From Vitellaria paradoxa (taxonomy: Eukaryota; Streptophyta; Magnoliopsida; Ericales; Sapotaceae): a stretch of 64,000 bases of DNA. Within the stretch, counting starts at the first letter, position 1. Each line of letters begins with the position of its first letter. The stretch is from the NCBI GenBank assembly GCA_019916065.1, contig CM034240.1, positions 17,035,894 through 17,099,893 on the forward strand. The letters are read 5' to 3'. Of the stretch, positions 23,690 to 35,038 are shown one piece after another. The notes beneath the pieces were generated by a model. It searched no databases. It was not told where the DNA came from and saw only the letters and a program-made list of their open reading frames with translations. A program made the position numbers and the translations under genes.

Positions 23690-25304
23690 CTTAAATCCAG
23701 TTCCCCCCTCATTCGAACCCGTCTGCGACGTCTTTCCTTCTCTCTGTCGTGCGGCCGAGCTCTGCTCTCTCTCTCGCTCTCGCTCTCGCCCAAGGCTGAA
23801 GAAGCAACCCTCCTCTCTCTCAACCGGCCTCTCGTTCGTCCGTGAGCTCTCACCGCCGGCGACCTCTACCTACCGAGCTCCACCCACAAACTCAGGTAAG
23901 TTTTTTTTTTTTTTTTGGATGCTGCGGCAGCCACAAAGGCTGCAATTGATTTGTTACAATTTTTATTTTGATTGATCATTTTCATTCAATATATTGATTG
24001 TGGTGGCTGTGATTGATTGTATTGGATGAATGTGCTGGTTTGTTGTGTTTGGTAGCCGAGAAAGTGTAGGATTTTTTTGTGTTGATTTGGTTTGTTGTGT
24101 TTGGATTAATTGGCTGTTTGTAAATTTTATAATCACTGCTCTTTGTTTGAGGGAAATGCTCTTATCTTGTAATTAACTCCCCTTTGGTGATGACTTTAGC
24201 CAGCTTCCTAATTAAATGGTAGAAATCATATTTTGTTTTATGGTTTTCAATGGTGTTTATATGAGCTTGATAATACGGAAAAAGAGCTTTATTTTCTGGT
24301 GTGCAGAACAAGATTGGATTCTTGTTACTTTTCATCTGTCTTCCCAGTGCTAGTTTTGTTGGAGGAGGATTTGATATTATTGCTTTCCTCTTTGGACCAT
24401 TTCTTGAAATTTCCTATGGTGATCTACTCGGAATTCATTGAAGAAAAGAAGAGATAGAGGGAGGGAGGGGGAGAGAGAGAGAGAGAGAGGAGTCATCTAA
24501 TGTCCATGGGAATTGACTTAATGGCCTGCTTTGCAAGTGTACCAAGGGTGATTCAAATTTGTCAAAGATGCTGGAGTTCTATCCTGTCCTAGCATAAGTA
24601 CTTGTTCCAAACACACCCAAGAATTGGAAACAAAAAATTGGTCATGTTTAAGCAAAAGCATTTGATGCATTTCTCTCCAACTCAAAAAGCAACAGAAGGC
24701 TGTGGTTTTTTTCCTTACTTTCCCCTATGGTTCTCTCTTATGGGTTTTGGGATTCCCTCTGGAGCTAATTAGCTTGAACCCTTTTCATTGAAGAGATGCT
24801 CTCATTTGCATCTCACATTAAACAGTTAATTTGATTTAATTATAATTTATTAAATTAGGCAAATGGTTATCAGTGTTGATCATGTTCTCACATGTTATGT
24901 AGGCTTCCACTGCCTTGAAGATGTGTGCTAGTGTAGTGAAAAATAATGAAAAATAACGAAAAATGTAATTTCGAGAATTTTTTGATGTTTGACGTGCAGT
25001 AATCAAATTACATTTTTCAGATATGAATAGTGAAAGTTTTTTAACTTTTGCATCAATTTTTTTTTTTTTTAAGAAGAACCGTTTGAACAGTTTTTCATTC
25101 CGTTAGAATGATTTTGCATCAAAATTTATTAAAAGTGGTAAAAAATTTTTTTGGGATTTGTGAGGCTCTCTCTTTATAAGTTCTAGATGAAACTTATCCT
25201 CCTTTTGGCTGAAAGCTTAAGATTGAATTATCAATAACTGAGATTACTTGAGCATGGCTCGTATATGTGATAAACTAATCCTATTGTTTTGTTGGTAATT
25301 GAAG
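23690..25304 (+). promoter_or_regulatory. MULE transposase leader exon and 5' UTR intron
   Basis: A CT-rich leader (TCTCTCTCGCTCTCGCTCTC at about 23767-23788) ends CTCAG at 23895 and is followed by a strong donor GTAAGT at 23896. An acceptor (TTGGTAATTGAAG, ending 25304) lies five bases before the transposase ATG, giving an intron of about 1.4 kb in the 5' UTR. The intron contains a (GA)n run at about 24470-24490 and, at 24930-25140, a stretch resembling the MITE at 44271-45043. The splice sites are inferred from sequence only. Confidence 0.6.
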
Positions 25305-25309
25305 GTATC

Positions 25310-27844
25310 ATGGCTGAAGAATATGTGTCACTTTTTTGTTATTGGGGGGGAAGTATTGTATCAACGTCAGAAGGATTATCATATGATCGTGACTACGAGC
25401 GATGCATTCGGGTGCTTCCGAGTGTAAGCTACGAGGAGTTAGTCACGAAGTTGTGCTCCGTGTTAGGTGTGCAACAAGGCCGGGTTAACATTAAAATCAT
25501 ATGTCCTTACCCGTATCCGTTTGGAGGTACCGTTCGCACGCGGGGGCTTAGATTAGATGACGATGACTCAATTCGGACTTTACTGGAAGGAATCAAGAAG
25601 TTGAACTGGTCTCACACTGACTTATACATACAGTATGAAATGACATCAGTTGAGCAGCCTATACGTGCACCATTGATCCCCGAGACAGATCTAGCTCCCG
25701 TGGCTAGCTCAAGAGGAGAACATAACATTTCAAGTGAGGAGCTTTCTAACCACGTGCCTGTAGATGTTGCTCAGTGGGATGCAGTTAGAGAGCTAGCTGA
25801 TCACCAGCATCGAATGGAATACAATCAATCAGCTGAGTCGCCATGCATGGAGGAAATGATGGCGGATCCTGAAGATGACGAAGAAGTTCGGATGGATTTT
25901 GATGACAGTGTGGATTTTGAGGTGGGCTTCACTGTATCCCAGCCAGCGGTGGAGGTGGTAGAACCCGAGTTTCATCAACCTGATTCACAAACGTTTACAA
26001 CATTGCCTGAAGTTATCACTGCCTGCTCCACATCAGGGTTTACTTGCAAGCAATGGGATCCCACGTGTCAGGAACCTCGCACTGGTGTTCTATTCAATGA
26101 GAAAATTGATCTGGTGAATGCTGTGAAGACGTACTCACTGAGGACCAACACACAGTACCAGACGGTTGAGTCTGATAGACGGCGATGGATGATCAAGTGC
26201 AAGATGTTTGGAGGAACATCGTGTAATTGGCGACTGCGTGCAACTAAGTTAAAGAAACATGGACAGTGGCAGATAACTGTTTACGTTGGGCCACATACCT
26301 GTGTTTATGCAAGGATGAATCAGGATCACTCGCAGTTGGATGCCCAATTTGTTGCGTCTCACATTGAGGAGATGGTCAAGAAAGATCCTTCAATATCTCC
26401 CGGCATGATATCTGTGATAGTTAGCAAACAATATCAGTATCACATTTCGTACAATAAGGCGTGGGCTGCAAAACAGAAGGCAATTGCTAATATTTTTGGC
26501 AATTGGGAAGAATCATACCGTAAATTGCCAATCTTCCTGCACGCAGTCCAAACATTCAACCCTGGTTCCGTTGTTAACTACTTGTACCACCCATCAGGTA
26601 CTCCGGGTACTGCAATCTTGCGGCACGTATTCTGGGCTTTCAAACCAGCTATTGAAGGGTTCAAATTCTGTAGACCTGTCGTGAGCGTTGATGGCACGCA
26701 CTTATACGGGAAATACAAAGGTAAGCTTCTGATAGCAATGGGAGTTGATGCAAACCTGCAAATTTTCCCACTTGCCTTTGCTGTGGTGGATGAGGAGTCA
26801 TTTGACAGTTGGTTTTGGTTTCTCCACAACTTGAGGGTTCATGTAGTGCCAAACAGACCAGGCTTATGCCTTATTTCAGATCGACATCCTGGCCTGGTAT
26901 CCGCAATTAATACACCTACTTCAGGTTGGGCATGGCCTAATGCCACTCATCGGTTTTGCATACGCCATGTGGAAGCAAACTTTAAGAAGAACCATGGCGG
27001 AGTCCAACTGACTAAGTTGATGTCAAATGCGGCGAAAACCCCTCAACTTCGTAAGTTTGAGGCAATAATGCAAACGATCAGAGAATTAAACCCAGATGCG
27101 TGGAAGTACCTCGATGAGATCCCTAGGGAGAAGTGGACTATGTCTCACGATGGGGGCCACAGATATGGAAACAAAACCACCAATATCTCTGAGTGCTTCA
27201 ACAATGTAATGCGGGGTGCGAGGTCTTTGCCAATTGCAGCTTGCGCTCAGTTTACTTTCTACAAGGTTTTGACATATTTCAGTGATAGGAATGCAGTGGG
27301 AGTGGCTTGCCAGGGGACTGGACTTCGACTTTCTCCTAATGTCCAAGAGTTAGTTGAGAAGTTCCAAATCCGTGCTCGCGCACATCGTATTGTACGGTTC
27401 AACCAAGTTGACGGTGTGTATGAGATCACCACAGGCCGCCATGTTAGCGGAGGAGGCAATGTCCAAGTTGTGAACCTGAAAGAGGAAACTTGCACATGCG
27501 GTAAATGGAATCAGCTGAGGATTCCATGCTCACATGTAATTGCCGTCTGCGAGGAGCGACACTATGATTGGATGGGAATGCTAGCAGAAGAATACTCCAT
27601 TGATACTTATGTCAACATTTATGCTCCTCGCTTCAAGCCCCTGCATGACCCAAAGTATTGGGAAACACCAAATGCTCCGCTTTTTATCCCAAATCAGCGT
27701 CTGAAGCGACAAAAAGGTAGGCCAATGTCGACCCGTATCCGGACTGAGATGGACAGAAGCGAAAGCGCATCGAAAGTTCGATGTGGAATTTGCCGTCAGG
27801 AGGGTCATAACAAGAGGAAGTGCCCAGGCAAACTTCCCGGGTAG
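25310..27844 (+). CDS. MURA-like (MULE) transposase, 844 aa, intact
   Basis: DDE transposase that would cut and join the ends of the surrounding element. The ATG at 25310 follows an apparent splice acceptor; in-frame sequence upstream lacks an ATG. Domains in order: N-terminal PB1-like segment (about 1-110); acidic linker (about 185-215); MuDR-type DNA-binding domain (about 257-330, GVLFNEKIDLVNAVKTYSL); RNase H-fold catalytic domain with D461 (SVDGTHLYGKYKG), D524 (LISDRHPGL), the CxxH pair C550/H553 before the last acidic residue, and E628 (ISECFNNVMRGARSLP). A SWIM zinc finger starts at C728 (CTCGKWNQLRIPCSH) and a CCHC knuckle lies at C825-C828-H833-C838. All catalytic and zinc residues are present and there are no stops or frameshifts, so it could be active. 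One exon carries the whole coding sequence. Confidence 0.95.
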   Translation: MAEEYVSLFCYWGGSIVSTSEGLSYDRDYERCIRVLPSVSYEELVTKLCSVLGVQQGRVNIKIICPYPYPFGGTVRTRGLRLDDDDSIRTLLEGIKKLNWSHTDLYIQYEMTSVEQPIRAPLIPETDLAPVASSRGEHNISSEELSNHVPVDVAQWDAVRELADHQHRMEYNQSAESPCMEEMMADPEDDEEVRMDFDDSVDFEVGFTVSQPAVEVVEPEFHQPDSQTFTTLPEVITACSTSGFTCKQWDPTCQEPRTGVLFNEKIDLVNAVKTYSLRTNTQYQTVESDRRRWMIKCKMFGGTSCNWRLRATKLKKHGQWQITVYVGPHTCVYARMNQDHSQLDAQFVASHIEEMVKKDPSISPGMISVIVSKQYQYHISYNKAWAAKQKAIANIFGNWEESYRKLPIFLHAVQTFNPGSVVNYLYHPSGTPGTAILRHVFWAFKPAIEGFKFCRPVVSVDGTHLYGKYKGKLLIAMGVDANLQIFPLAFAVVDEESFDSWFWFLHNLRVHVVPNRPGLCLISDRHPGLVSAINTPTSGWAWPNATHRFCIRHVEANFKKNHGGVQLTKLMSNAAKTPQLRKFEAIMQTIRELNPDAWKYLDEIPREKWTMSHDGGHRYGNKTTNISECFNNVMRGARSLPIAACAQFTFYKVLTYFSDRNAVGVACQGTGLRLSPNVQELVEKFQIRARAHRIVRFNQVDGVYEITTGRHVSGGGNVQVVNLKEETCTCGKWNQLRIPCSHVIAVCEERHYDWMGMLAEEYSIDTYVNIYAPRFKPLHDPKYWETPNAPLFIPNQRLKRQKGRPMSTRIRTEMDRSESASKVRCGICRQEGHNKRKCPGKLPG

Positions 27845-28143
27845 CCACGAAAGAACATGTTGTATCGAGAGTGATAATATACTGATGTATTATGATGGAG
27901 ATTTCAAGGTTATGTAATGACTAAAGTGAACGTAATGTCACTGACACTTTTGCTATTTAAGTGTAATGAAGTTGACATTTGCTTTACTTGCATGTTAGTA
28001 CAACATTTGTCAAATAATTTGAATGACAATTTACTTATGTATAAAGCCTATCAAGTTAATATTTACTTTATTTCCATGTTATCATTACATGTGATGTTTT
28101 GATGTAATTTATTGTCCTATATACAGGTAGTTGTTCAGTCATT

Positions 28144-29890
28144 ATGGACGCACGCGCAGATTTGCTTTCACCCGGACCTGAGGACCCATCAGTGTTGCAC
28201 CGTCAGGGGTCGCATAGATCTTCACGGATATGGGCTGATGGGGTAAGTTTATAATTTATAATGTAGATGCCACCGATTACTGACCTCTTGTTTAGGTTCT
28301 TTACATTGAAGTCATTTTTATGTTATAAAACACATTCTTTAGTAAAACACATTGTTTTGATTAAAGTAATCTCTACTAACGTCTTATTTGTCCTCGTTGC
28401 AGGAAGAAGTAGTCCTTAAAGTCAGGAGCAGTAAGCAGTTGATGCGTGACTTCACTCGCATACCTAGAGATGCCAGGGTAGTCGAGTACTTGGTGAGAGC
28501 AGGGGTGTATGGATTCTACAGGATGGGTTCCATTCAGTTGTACCACGCCCTCCTCACGGCCCTAGTTGAGCGATGGAGGCCCGAGACACATACATTTCAC
28601 TTGCGTTGTGGGGAGTGCACAGTCACCCTTGAGGATATCAGTGTTATCACCGGACTTCCAGTTGATGGATTTGCCGTGACTGGCATGGACGAGGAGCACA
28701 GTGTGCCAGAGTGGATAGGCATCATACAGAGGTTATTAGGCATTGCCCCTCCTGCAGCTGCTATCCATGGAGCACGCCTACAGATCACTTGGTTGACTCG
28801 ACATTTTACACGACTACCGGATGGTGCAGATGACGAGGTTGTGCGGCAGCATGCACGGGCCACGTTGTTATTGTTGATTGGGGGTGGCTTGCTGGCAGAC
28901 AAGTCTGGGAATATGGTTAAGCTGATGTACTTACCGATGTTGGAGCATCTGGAGCATGTAGGTCGATATAGCTGGGGGTCCGCAACACTTGCGTGGTTGT
29001 ATCGAGAGATGTGTAGGGCAGCACATCCAGGGGCTAAGGAGATCTCAGGGCCACTGGTCATATTACAGATTTGGGCATGGGAGCGATTATCCCTTGTACG
29101 ACCACTGATCCGCCAGCCGGATCCGATTGCAGCACCTATGGATCCTCCGGACCAGGATGCACCCATACAGGACGCCGCACCTGCAGAGGGGATAGCAGCT
29201 GCTGACCCAGCCCATGCTGCAGACGCACATCACGACCCCCCACCACTACCAGCCGACCCATATGGCTATAGGTGTGAACAGTAATCATTTATTATTATGG
29301 TTGTTATTTTATCGAACATACGTATAACTGCAACTGATACTATCTTTTCTCACTGTAGGTGGCTGGCTCCACTTACGATGACTAGTTCCCGTACTCTCAG
29401 ATGCTATAGAGATCAGTTGGATATCATGACCGAGGCACAGATGGCGTGGCAACCATATCCAGCTGATCTTCCCATTCCACCACGTGATCGGGCGATTTGG
29501 CGGGCTAGAGTGCCCCTTATATGCTATGATGTAGTCGAGATGTATTTTCCAGATCGGGTCATGCGGCAGTTTGGGATGATTCAGGAGGAGCCAGCCACAT
29601 GCGACACCAGCCTTGCATTGCATGCACTTGATCGACGAGGTCGCGGGGGGACTCGCTGGGATGTCCACCACCGAGAGCACATAACTGCATGGGAGGATCG
29701 ACATAATAGAGTGGTCACAGCAGACCCATTTATAGGCCAGATGCCAGCGGATGATCCGTACATGCGATGGTATCGGACGATCACCAGGACACCGATTGGA
29801 CCTCTGCGACCTGTGCCTCCAATCGGATCTCAGCCTGTTGCAGCTACGACGACTATACTGGTGAGTGACTCGTTATCAATTGAGTCATGA
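28144..29890 (+). CDS. Plant mobile domain (PMD) protein, MULE-encoded, 3 exons
   Basis: Proposed coding exons: 28144-28242, 28403-29271 and 29359-29890. They total 1500 nt and keep one frame (499 aa). Donors are GTAAGT (28243) and GTGTGA (29272); acceptors end in GTTGCAG and ACTGTAG. Exon 1 carries the PMD start DPSVLHRQGSHRSSRIWADG. Exon 2 carries YLVRAGVYGFYRMG, TFHLRCGECTVTLEDISVIT and GLPVDG, followed by a Pro/Asp/Ala-rich linker (about residues 276-321). Exon 3 opens WLAPLTMTSSRTLRCYRDQL and continues WQPY and FPDRVMRQFG. These are features of the PMD (aminotransferase-like) family that includes the Arabidopsis MAIN and MAIL silencing proteins and relatives carried by transposons. No phosphatase domain is fused. 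The role inside the element is unknown. A possible further donor at 29861 (GTGAGT) could give another C-terminus. Confidence 0.85.
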
Positions 29891-29911
29891 ATTGTTATTC
29901 TTGTTTTCAAT

Positions 29912-30019
29912 ACGCTTTTTCAAACTCCGCTTTCATTAACCGCACTCTCTCAAATATTTTTAAATCGACAATAGATACCGAATATTTTTATTAAATAACC
30001 GTAAAACAAAAAAAAATCC
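29912..30019 (-). repeat. MULE right terminal inverted repeat
   Basis: Reverse complement begins GGATTTTTTTTTGTTTTACG and matches the left repeat over 108 bp with about five substitutions. The PMD gene's stop codon lies only 21 bp inside it, so polyadenylation signals may overlap the terminal repeat. Confidence 0.92.
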
Positions 30020-31186
30020 CAAATATATTGTATCCAGGCAGACTGACCTCAAATTATCAAATATTTGAACTTGCCTCTGCCGTTTTGATGGATTTATAAC
30101 TTTGATAAGTACAGTCAAATTCTACATATTTCCACATTGCTAATTATGCTACATGCAATAAGGTGTAGCTGGTCACTTTGTTTTGGGCCTAATTTGTCCC
30201 CTCCCTGTTCCCATAAATCAGCACTTCTTTTATGATTCTGAACTTCAAGACTTAATTTCAATTTAGTAAATTAAACCAGACTTCAATAACATGTATATCT
30301 TCAAATGATAATGTTCAATAAGGTATACACTTCTCTTCTTGCATTTTAAAACCATACAGTTCTTGTCACTAATTTTGCAGCATCCATTTATACAGGCCTA
30401 ATGGCCTCTATGTTTTCATTGGGGCTTAGTTTTGTTTGTTCGTGGACATTCCTATTTGCCTATAGACCTTTCCCAGGTCCATTTGGCAGCTCCAACTGGG
30501 TTCGAAATTCTTAATATTATATATTAACAAAATCTGCACTTGATTGAAGGACCTTAACAGACATCTAAGCTGATCCTTTCAAGAGGCCTCCTATTGGTAC
30601 CAGCTGGTAGCAACACAAGGGACTCTGCAAGCTTCCTTTTCTAGACATTTTCCCTCAACATTTTCTACTTTGGATGCATAAGACTCAAGATAACCATTAT
30701 TGGCATTTATGGCAACTAAATATTGTATTTAGCAACCTAGCCTCTTAGATAAAACCAAAATGGTAACCTCAAATACAAGCAGACTTCAGAAAGGAGAGGG
30801 GAGGCAAAAGTTAAATTCAATAATCAAACTTCTAATCTAAGCTCATCCGGAGCAAACCGAAAAGAAAAAAATTGGTCTCCATTTTATATTTTATTTAATC
30901 TTCATAGGCACATCATTATTAGTTATTTATTGTTGATAAGTTTCATTGGCACATCATTCACATAATGTTTTCTGCAATTGAGCACTTTCTAATCCAGGAA
31001 TGATATGCAAAAGAGATGACCAAGGGCAAAACCACCTTTAAACTCTACCAAAAGGAAGTAAATCATGTATCAGTTTTTCTAATGCAAATAAAAGCACCAG
31101 CCAGCCAAAAGAAACAACGATAAATGAGAATGACCAAATGCAAGAAATTAAATAAACTAAGAGAAAAAATTCTTCTCATTACTTAC

Positions 31187-32774
31187 CACATCCTTGGAAG
31201 ATGGCATGTCACGTAATGCTCTGTGCTTTGAATGATCACCATGCAATCCACCACCCGTTGTGTTTCTTCAGGTAAATGCTTCCACTGCACCAGACAATCT
31301 CTCCCGAATATCTGGTCCCGCTGGACTCACTTGACATAGGAAGCATACAAATCCATGAGATCTAGAAGCTTGTTTCTACTAAATTTTCAGAAAATGGAAT
31401 AGGCACACTAATCATATTGATGTGATTCTGAAAGCACATTTATTATCAATTTCGAAAACTCGTTTTCTAATCTGAAACTTTCCACAATCAAATGGATAGC
31501 GTTTCCAAAAACTGAGAATGTGGTCATTTCCAGGTTGTATACAATTATGGACCCGAACACAAATACAGAAAACTATCAAAGATACCGGAACAACCTGCTT
31601 TCAGGAAATATATTTTAGAATGTTTCTCTAGAATGCACTACAAAGCTTCTCAAAAAATGATAAAATAAGGAAAAGAAATATTCTAAAACCAATCCATTAT
31701 TTGGCGAGTATCTAAAACCACGGAGGAAACTGCCACAGAAGAACCTTACCACAATTTTCAGTCTGCATCAACATGACACTTTTTCATATAGACACAAGTA
31801 GTGTAGTGCACATATAAACCACTAGAATGTCCCTTCTGATGTTTCTCTTTAAAAATTTTGAAAATAAAAGTTTGCAGTCCATTCATTATGCGGGTAACAC
31901 ATGTTATCTCAGAGTAAGCTAACATCCAAATATCATAAGCTTAATTTTGAGAAAGAGACAGCCATCGGAGCGGGAGCTGACTAAGTACATTAATGAAAAA
32001 CACAGTCGATAGCTTGAAAAGAATGACACTTGCCTTCATTAGTTATTTATTTATTTATTATTTTTTTGCAATGAATGAGGCTAGCACAATCTCATTGGAC
32101 TCTTTTATATAGTTTTTTGTGGATTTATATTCTACCTTTGACGTATAGCAGCAGGGGCTCTTTTGGGTGTTTTAGATATTTTTGTACATTTCGTGTACAT
32201 GGGTTGCACCCCCTTGGCACTTGGAATCTAACTTAACAAAAATGCCTCCACAAAATTCATTGGAGAAGATTAGGGTGGGAACGGCCCAACTATAATGTGA
32301 AAACTGCTGGGATTTATTTTTTTTTGGTTAAATGATATTTAATATCATTTATTTCCATCATTTATTATTACTACTGACTTTGTATGTATGACAGCTTATT
32401 ATGTTTATTAATTTATTTAACTAAATGTTTAGAATTAATTGGTTTTTACACTGCTGCTCAAGAAAAGTAGAGGGCACATGGACAATTGCGATTGTGCTGA
32501 TTAAGTATAACACACCTGGAGGCCGTTCCGCTCTTTCAAAGGATGGTCCAGCATTTGGAACTGGTTTTACTGCTGCTGGCTGAAGCGGACAAAAGGGATT
32601 AGAATAAGGAATATAAAGAGAGTAAAGAACTACAACGTAACAACATATACAATCACTGACCACAAAAAACAATAGTGTTACAACATATACAAGCACTGAC
32701 CCTTTGTCCTGAACCAGCACCATTCTGAGGGTACTTGAATATTGGCCAATCAAAAACATAATCAAACTGATAGC
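31187..32774 (-). pseudogene. Casein kinase I-like (CKL) 3' fragment, block A copy
   Basis: Three minus-strand exons encode parts of the region after the kinase domain of plant casein kinase I-like proteins: 32702-32774 (YQFDYVFDWPIFKYPQ, end of the kinase fold), 32516-32579 (KPVPNAGPSFERAERPP) and 31187-31320 (PDIRERLSGAVEAFT, later LHGDHSKH and MPSSKDV). Splice sites are intact (GTCAGT, GTGTGT and GTAAGT donors). In exon three the Arg of the usual AFTRRN motif has become TGA, so the frame is broken. No kinase catalytic exons lie upstream (33.2-35 kb) and the last CKL exon is absent from this block. CKL proteins are Ser/Thr kinases; this fragment cannot make one. Confidence 0.82.
32040..32240 (+). 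mobile_element. LINE 3'-tail relic shared by blocks A and B
   Basis: The stretch GGGGCTCTTTTGGGTGTTTT, then TTTTTGTACATTTCGTGTAC and the TGGCACTTGGAATCTAA segment resembles the 3' UTR end of plant L1 LINEs. The same relic is at 48490-48710, so it predates the block duplication. Confidence 0.45.
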
Positions 32775-33239
32775 CTGCACAACCATATCAAGATATTAAA
32801 GTTTAGAACAACTCCCCTGATATCAATAAATTAAAGTTACAGGTGCAGTTCTTCGTTTGTGATGTACAAACCCCCCCTTTCTTTCCCGGGCTTTCAATCT
32901 ATTCAATTTTAGCTGCCGTTAGCTAATATCCAACAACAAAATCTAAACTCCCTTTTCCCTTATAGAATTAAAGTTCACTAAATTTCTTCAAATGCACAGA
33001 GCACGAACTCAGTGGTAACATATTAGTTGATAACTGATAGAGATAACTGATAGAGATAACCGATAGAGTAGCTTCTGATGGAAAACAAGACAATGTCATC
33101 TTGATGATTGTCGGAGTTGATTACTAATAAGGATAGCTTGCGGGAAATTCATAATTACCTGAAAACAATCCCATTGATCAGCCAAAAGTTTTGCCCGTGG
33201 AAAAAGCCATTGAGAAGGACCACGCAATGATGTCTGGTG

Positions 33240-35030
33240 AAGGAGAATGAGTCATACGTAATGAATAATAATTAATTAAAAAAAATTAAATAAATAATGA
33301 AAAAAAGAAACCCAAAACAAAATATAGTCGAAAATGATTTGACTACATACTGGCTTTTGTAAACTGAATGATGTTAGAATCTATATAGATACCAATAGTT
33401 TACTGGTTTTGAATTTGAAAGCCAGAATCAATTAACAGCTTGTTGACTCGACAAGCCTTTTGGTCCATTCAACAGTGATTTTTGAACCAGGTCAATTTTT
33501 ATTCTATCATGGCAGGCAACTTCACGTTATCAGCTTGGGTTGAAACACTTATCTACCAATGCCAATTGCTTTCTCTTTCCTGTCGCCATTGAAGGCTCAA
33601 ATATCAGTTTCGCTTTTTTTGCCCTACTTCTCTGCAACTCTGGTTTGATTTCTCTGTCCCATCTTAAATTAACTGTAAAACCACTCTCACTGAAGTTTTT
33701 TTAATTTCTTTTATTTTTTTTTCCTTTCAATGATCGACCTCTTTCATCCATACAAATGGTTTCTCAAAACAAAGGCATAAATTACATAAATTTCATTCTT
33801 GTTTTTATTCATTTGATCAATCTCATTTTACAGATAACAATTGATTGGTGAAAATAGCAATTGAGTAGATTCTAATAAGAGGTAAATGGAAAGCATAAAC
33901 ACCAGCAAGACCCAAAGGGAGAGAGAGTAGCTGGGTGGGAAAAAAGCAGCTGTGAAATATGAGTCTTGGAGGCACAAAGTAGAAATAGGCTTTGGAAGGA
34001 AGTAAGGACAGCCAGTTCACAGATAACTAGTGCCTGACTTCTAGAAGAAATTGAAGAATTTTTATTCATGTTCAACTCTAAAATACAGATGGTGACCCCC
34101 AGCTGAGACTGTTAAAGCTATATTATCAAGGTTCTTAAGAACTTTAGCCAATCTCAAGGAGTACCCAAAAAATGTGCAACTGCAAAACCTTTAGCAGATC
34201 TAAGGTTCTCAAGAACGAGAATGCTTACGTCACAAAATTACTTGTCTTGAGGGCTGTTAACTAATAATTAAGAGAAGATTTGGATGAAATTTATCTTAAA
34301 AATGGTTGTAGCAACAACCAATGTGATACGGCCATTAGTATATTAGCTTAGCTGGATCCTGAAACAGCATGATGTCATAAGAGTCATAGACTTGATTTCC
34401 TAATTCTCACATTTGATTGTTTGAACTTCTCTAAGTAAAATTCAGTTTAAACCATTGATTTTTTTTTTTCTTATTGCTGCATTTGTTATATGCCAAGGAA
34501 TGTTACTGGAGTCTTGACTTACCAATGATCAAACCCCACCCGTCAAGGGGAACGAGAGAGATGAGATGCAAATACTAGGTGCGTGCGAGAGAATAAAACA
34601 ATCCAAAATAAATAAATCAATCATTGTGCCTTGTATGAGGAATGTCCTACATACCATATGCTAAATATTAAATTAACAAAATTCAAATCTTGCTTTCAAA
34701 TTGTTTCGGGATGAATTTGGCCTCTTTTTATTTATTTATTTATTTTTAATTTTTGAATTTGCCTTTTAATATATTAACAAACTTAGCAACAAAAGATTAC
34801 ATGAATCAAATTTTTAAGTGAACGTAATATTTTGAAGCCAAAGAAACTATTTGTATTATGATAAATGCATAATCTATACAATCCAAGGAGTACCAAAAGT
34901 TGATTGAATTTTTGAAATACAATGATCAAGTCACGGGTAGTTCTTTTTGGATATTTACATCAATTATATGGCTGATTTTGTTTGATCTACAAAGACTGCA
35001 TGTCAATCAGTAGTGTCTACAAACAATACT
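33240..35030. other. Intergenic stretch, nothing recognised
   Basis: AT-rich DNA between the CKL fragment and the NAC gene. I looked for upstream CKL kinase exons on the minus strand and found none. Confidence 0.5.
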
Positions 35031-35038
35031 TCTTGTTC

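Larger units (their letters stand above)
23421..30019 (+). mobile_element. Complete Mutator-like element (MULE) with transposase and PMD genes
   Basis: A 6599 bp unit bounded by 108 bp terminal inverted repeats and an exact 9 bp target duplication, CAAATATAT (23412-23420 and 30020-30028). Nine-base duplications and long terminal repeats are hallmarks of the Mutator superfamily. Two plus-strand genes lie inside, a MURA-like transposase (25310-27844) and a spliced plant mobile domain gene (28144-29890); both are uninterrupted. The homologous position in block B (about 45829-45850, GGCAAATATATTGTATCC) lacks the element, giving an empty-site confirmation. Five differences in 108 terminal bases suggest a fairly recent insertion. 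All parts expected of an autonomous element are present. Confidence 0.93.
17690..33240 (-). repeat. Segmental duplication, block A (CKL 3' region) with later insertions
   Basis: Blocks 17690-18442, 22820-23420 and 30020-33240 are collinear with 41020-49627. Matching landmarks include TTCCCAGTCCAATGAATAGC (A 17711, B 41035), AAAGTTTTAATATCC (A about 18106, B about 45108) and TTGTATCCAGGCA (A 30028, B 45840). Two large insertions interrupt block A: a 4.4 kb gene fragment (18443-22819) and the Mutator-like element (23421-30019). The right edge of homology lies near the sequence GCCCGTGGAAAAA at about 33200. Confidence 0.8.

Noticed and set aside
28597..29166. 189-codon open frame on the minus strand
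   Set aside because: Antisense shadow of exon 2 of the PMD gene; no family resemblance, and the plus-strand frame is clearly the coding one.
33168..33236. Possible additional CKL exon (open frame PSQWLFPRAKLLADQWDCFQ before a donor-like GTAATT)
   Set aside because: The sequence is not part of the kinase domain expected there, and the block B copy has a stop; probably intron sequence.
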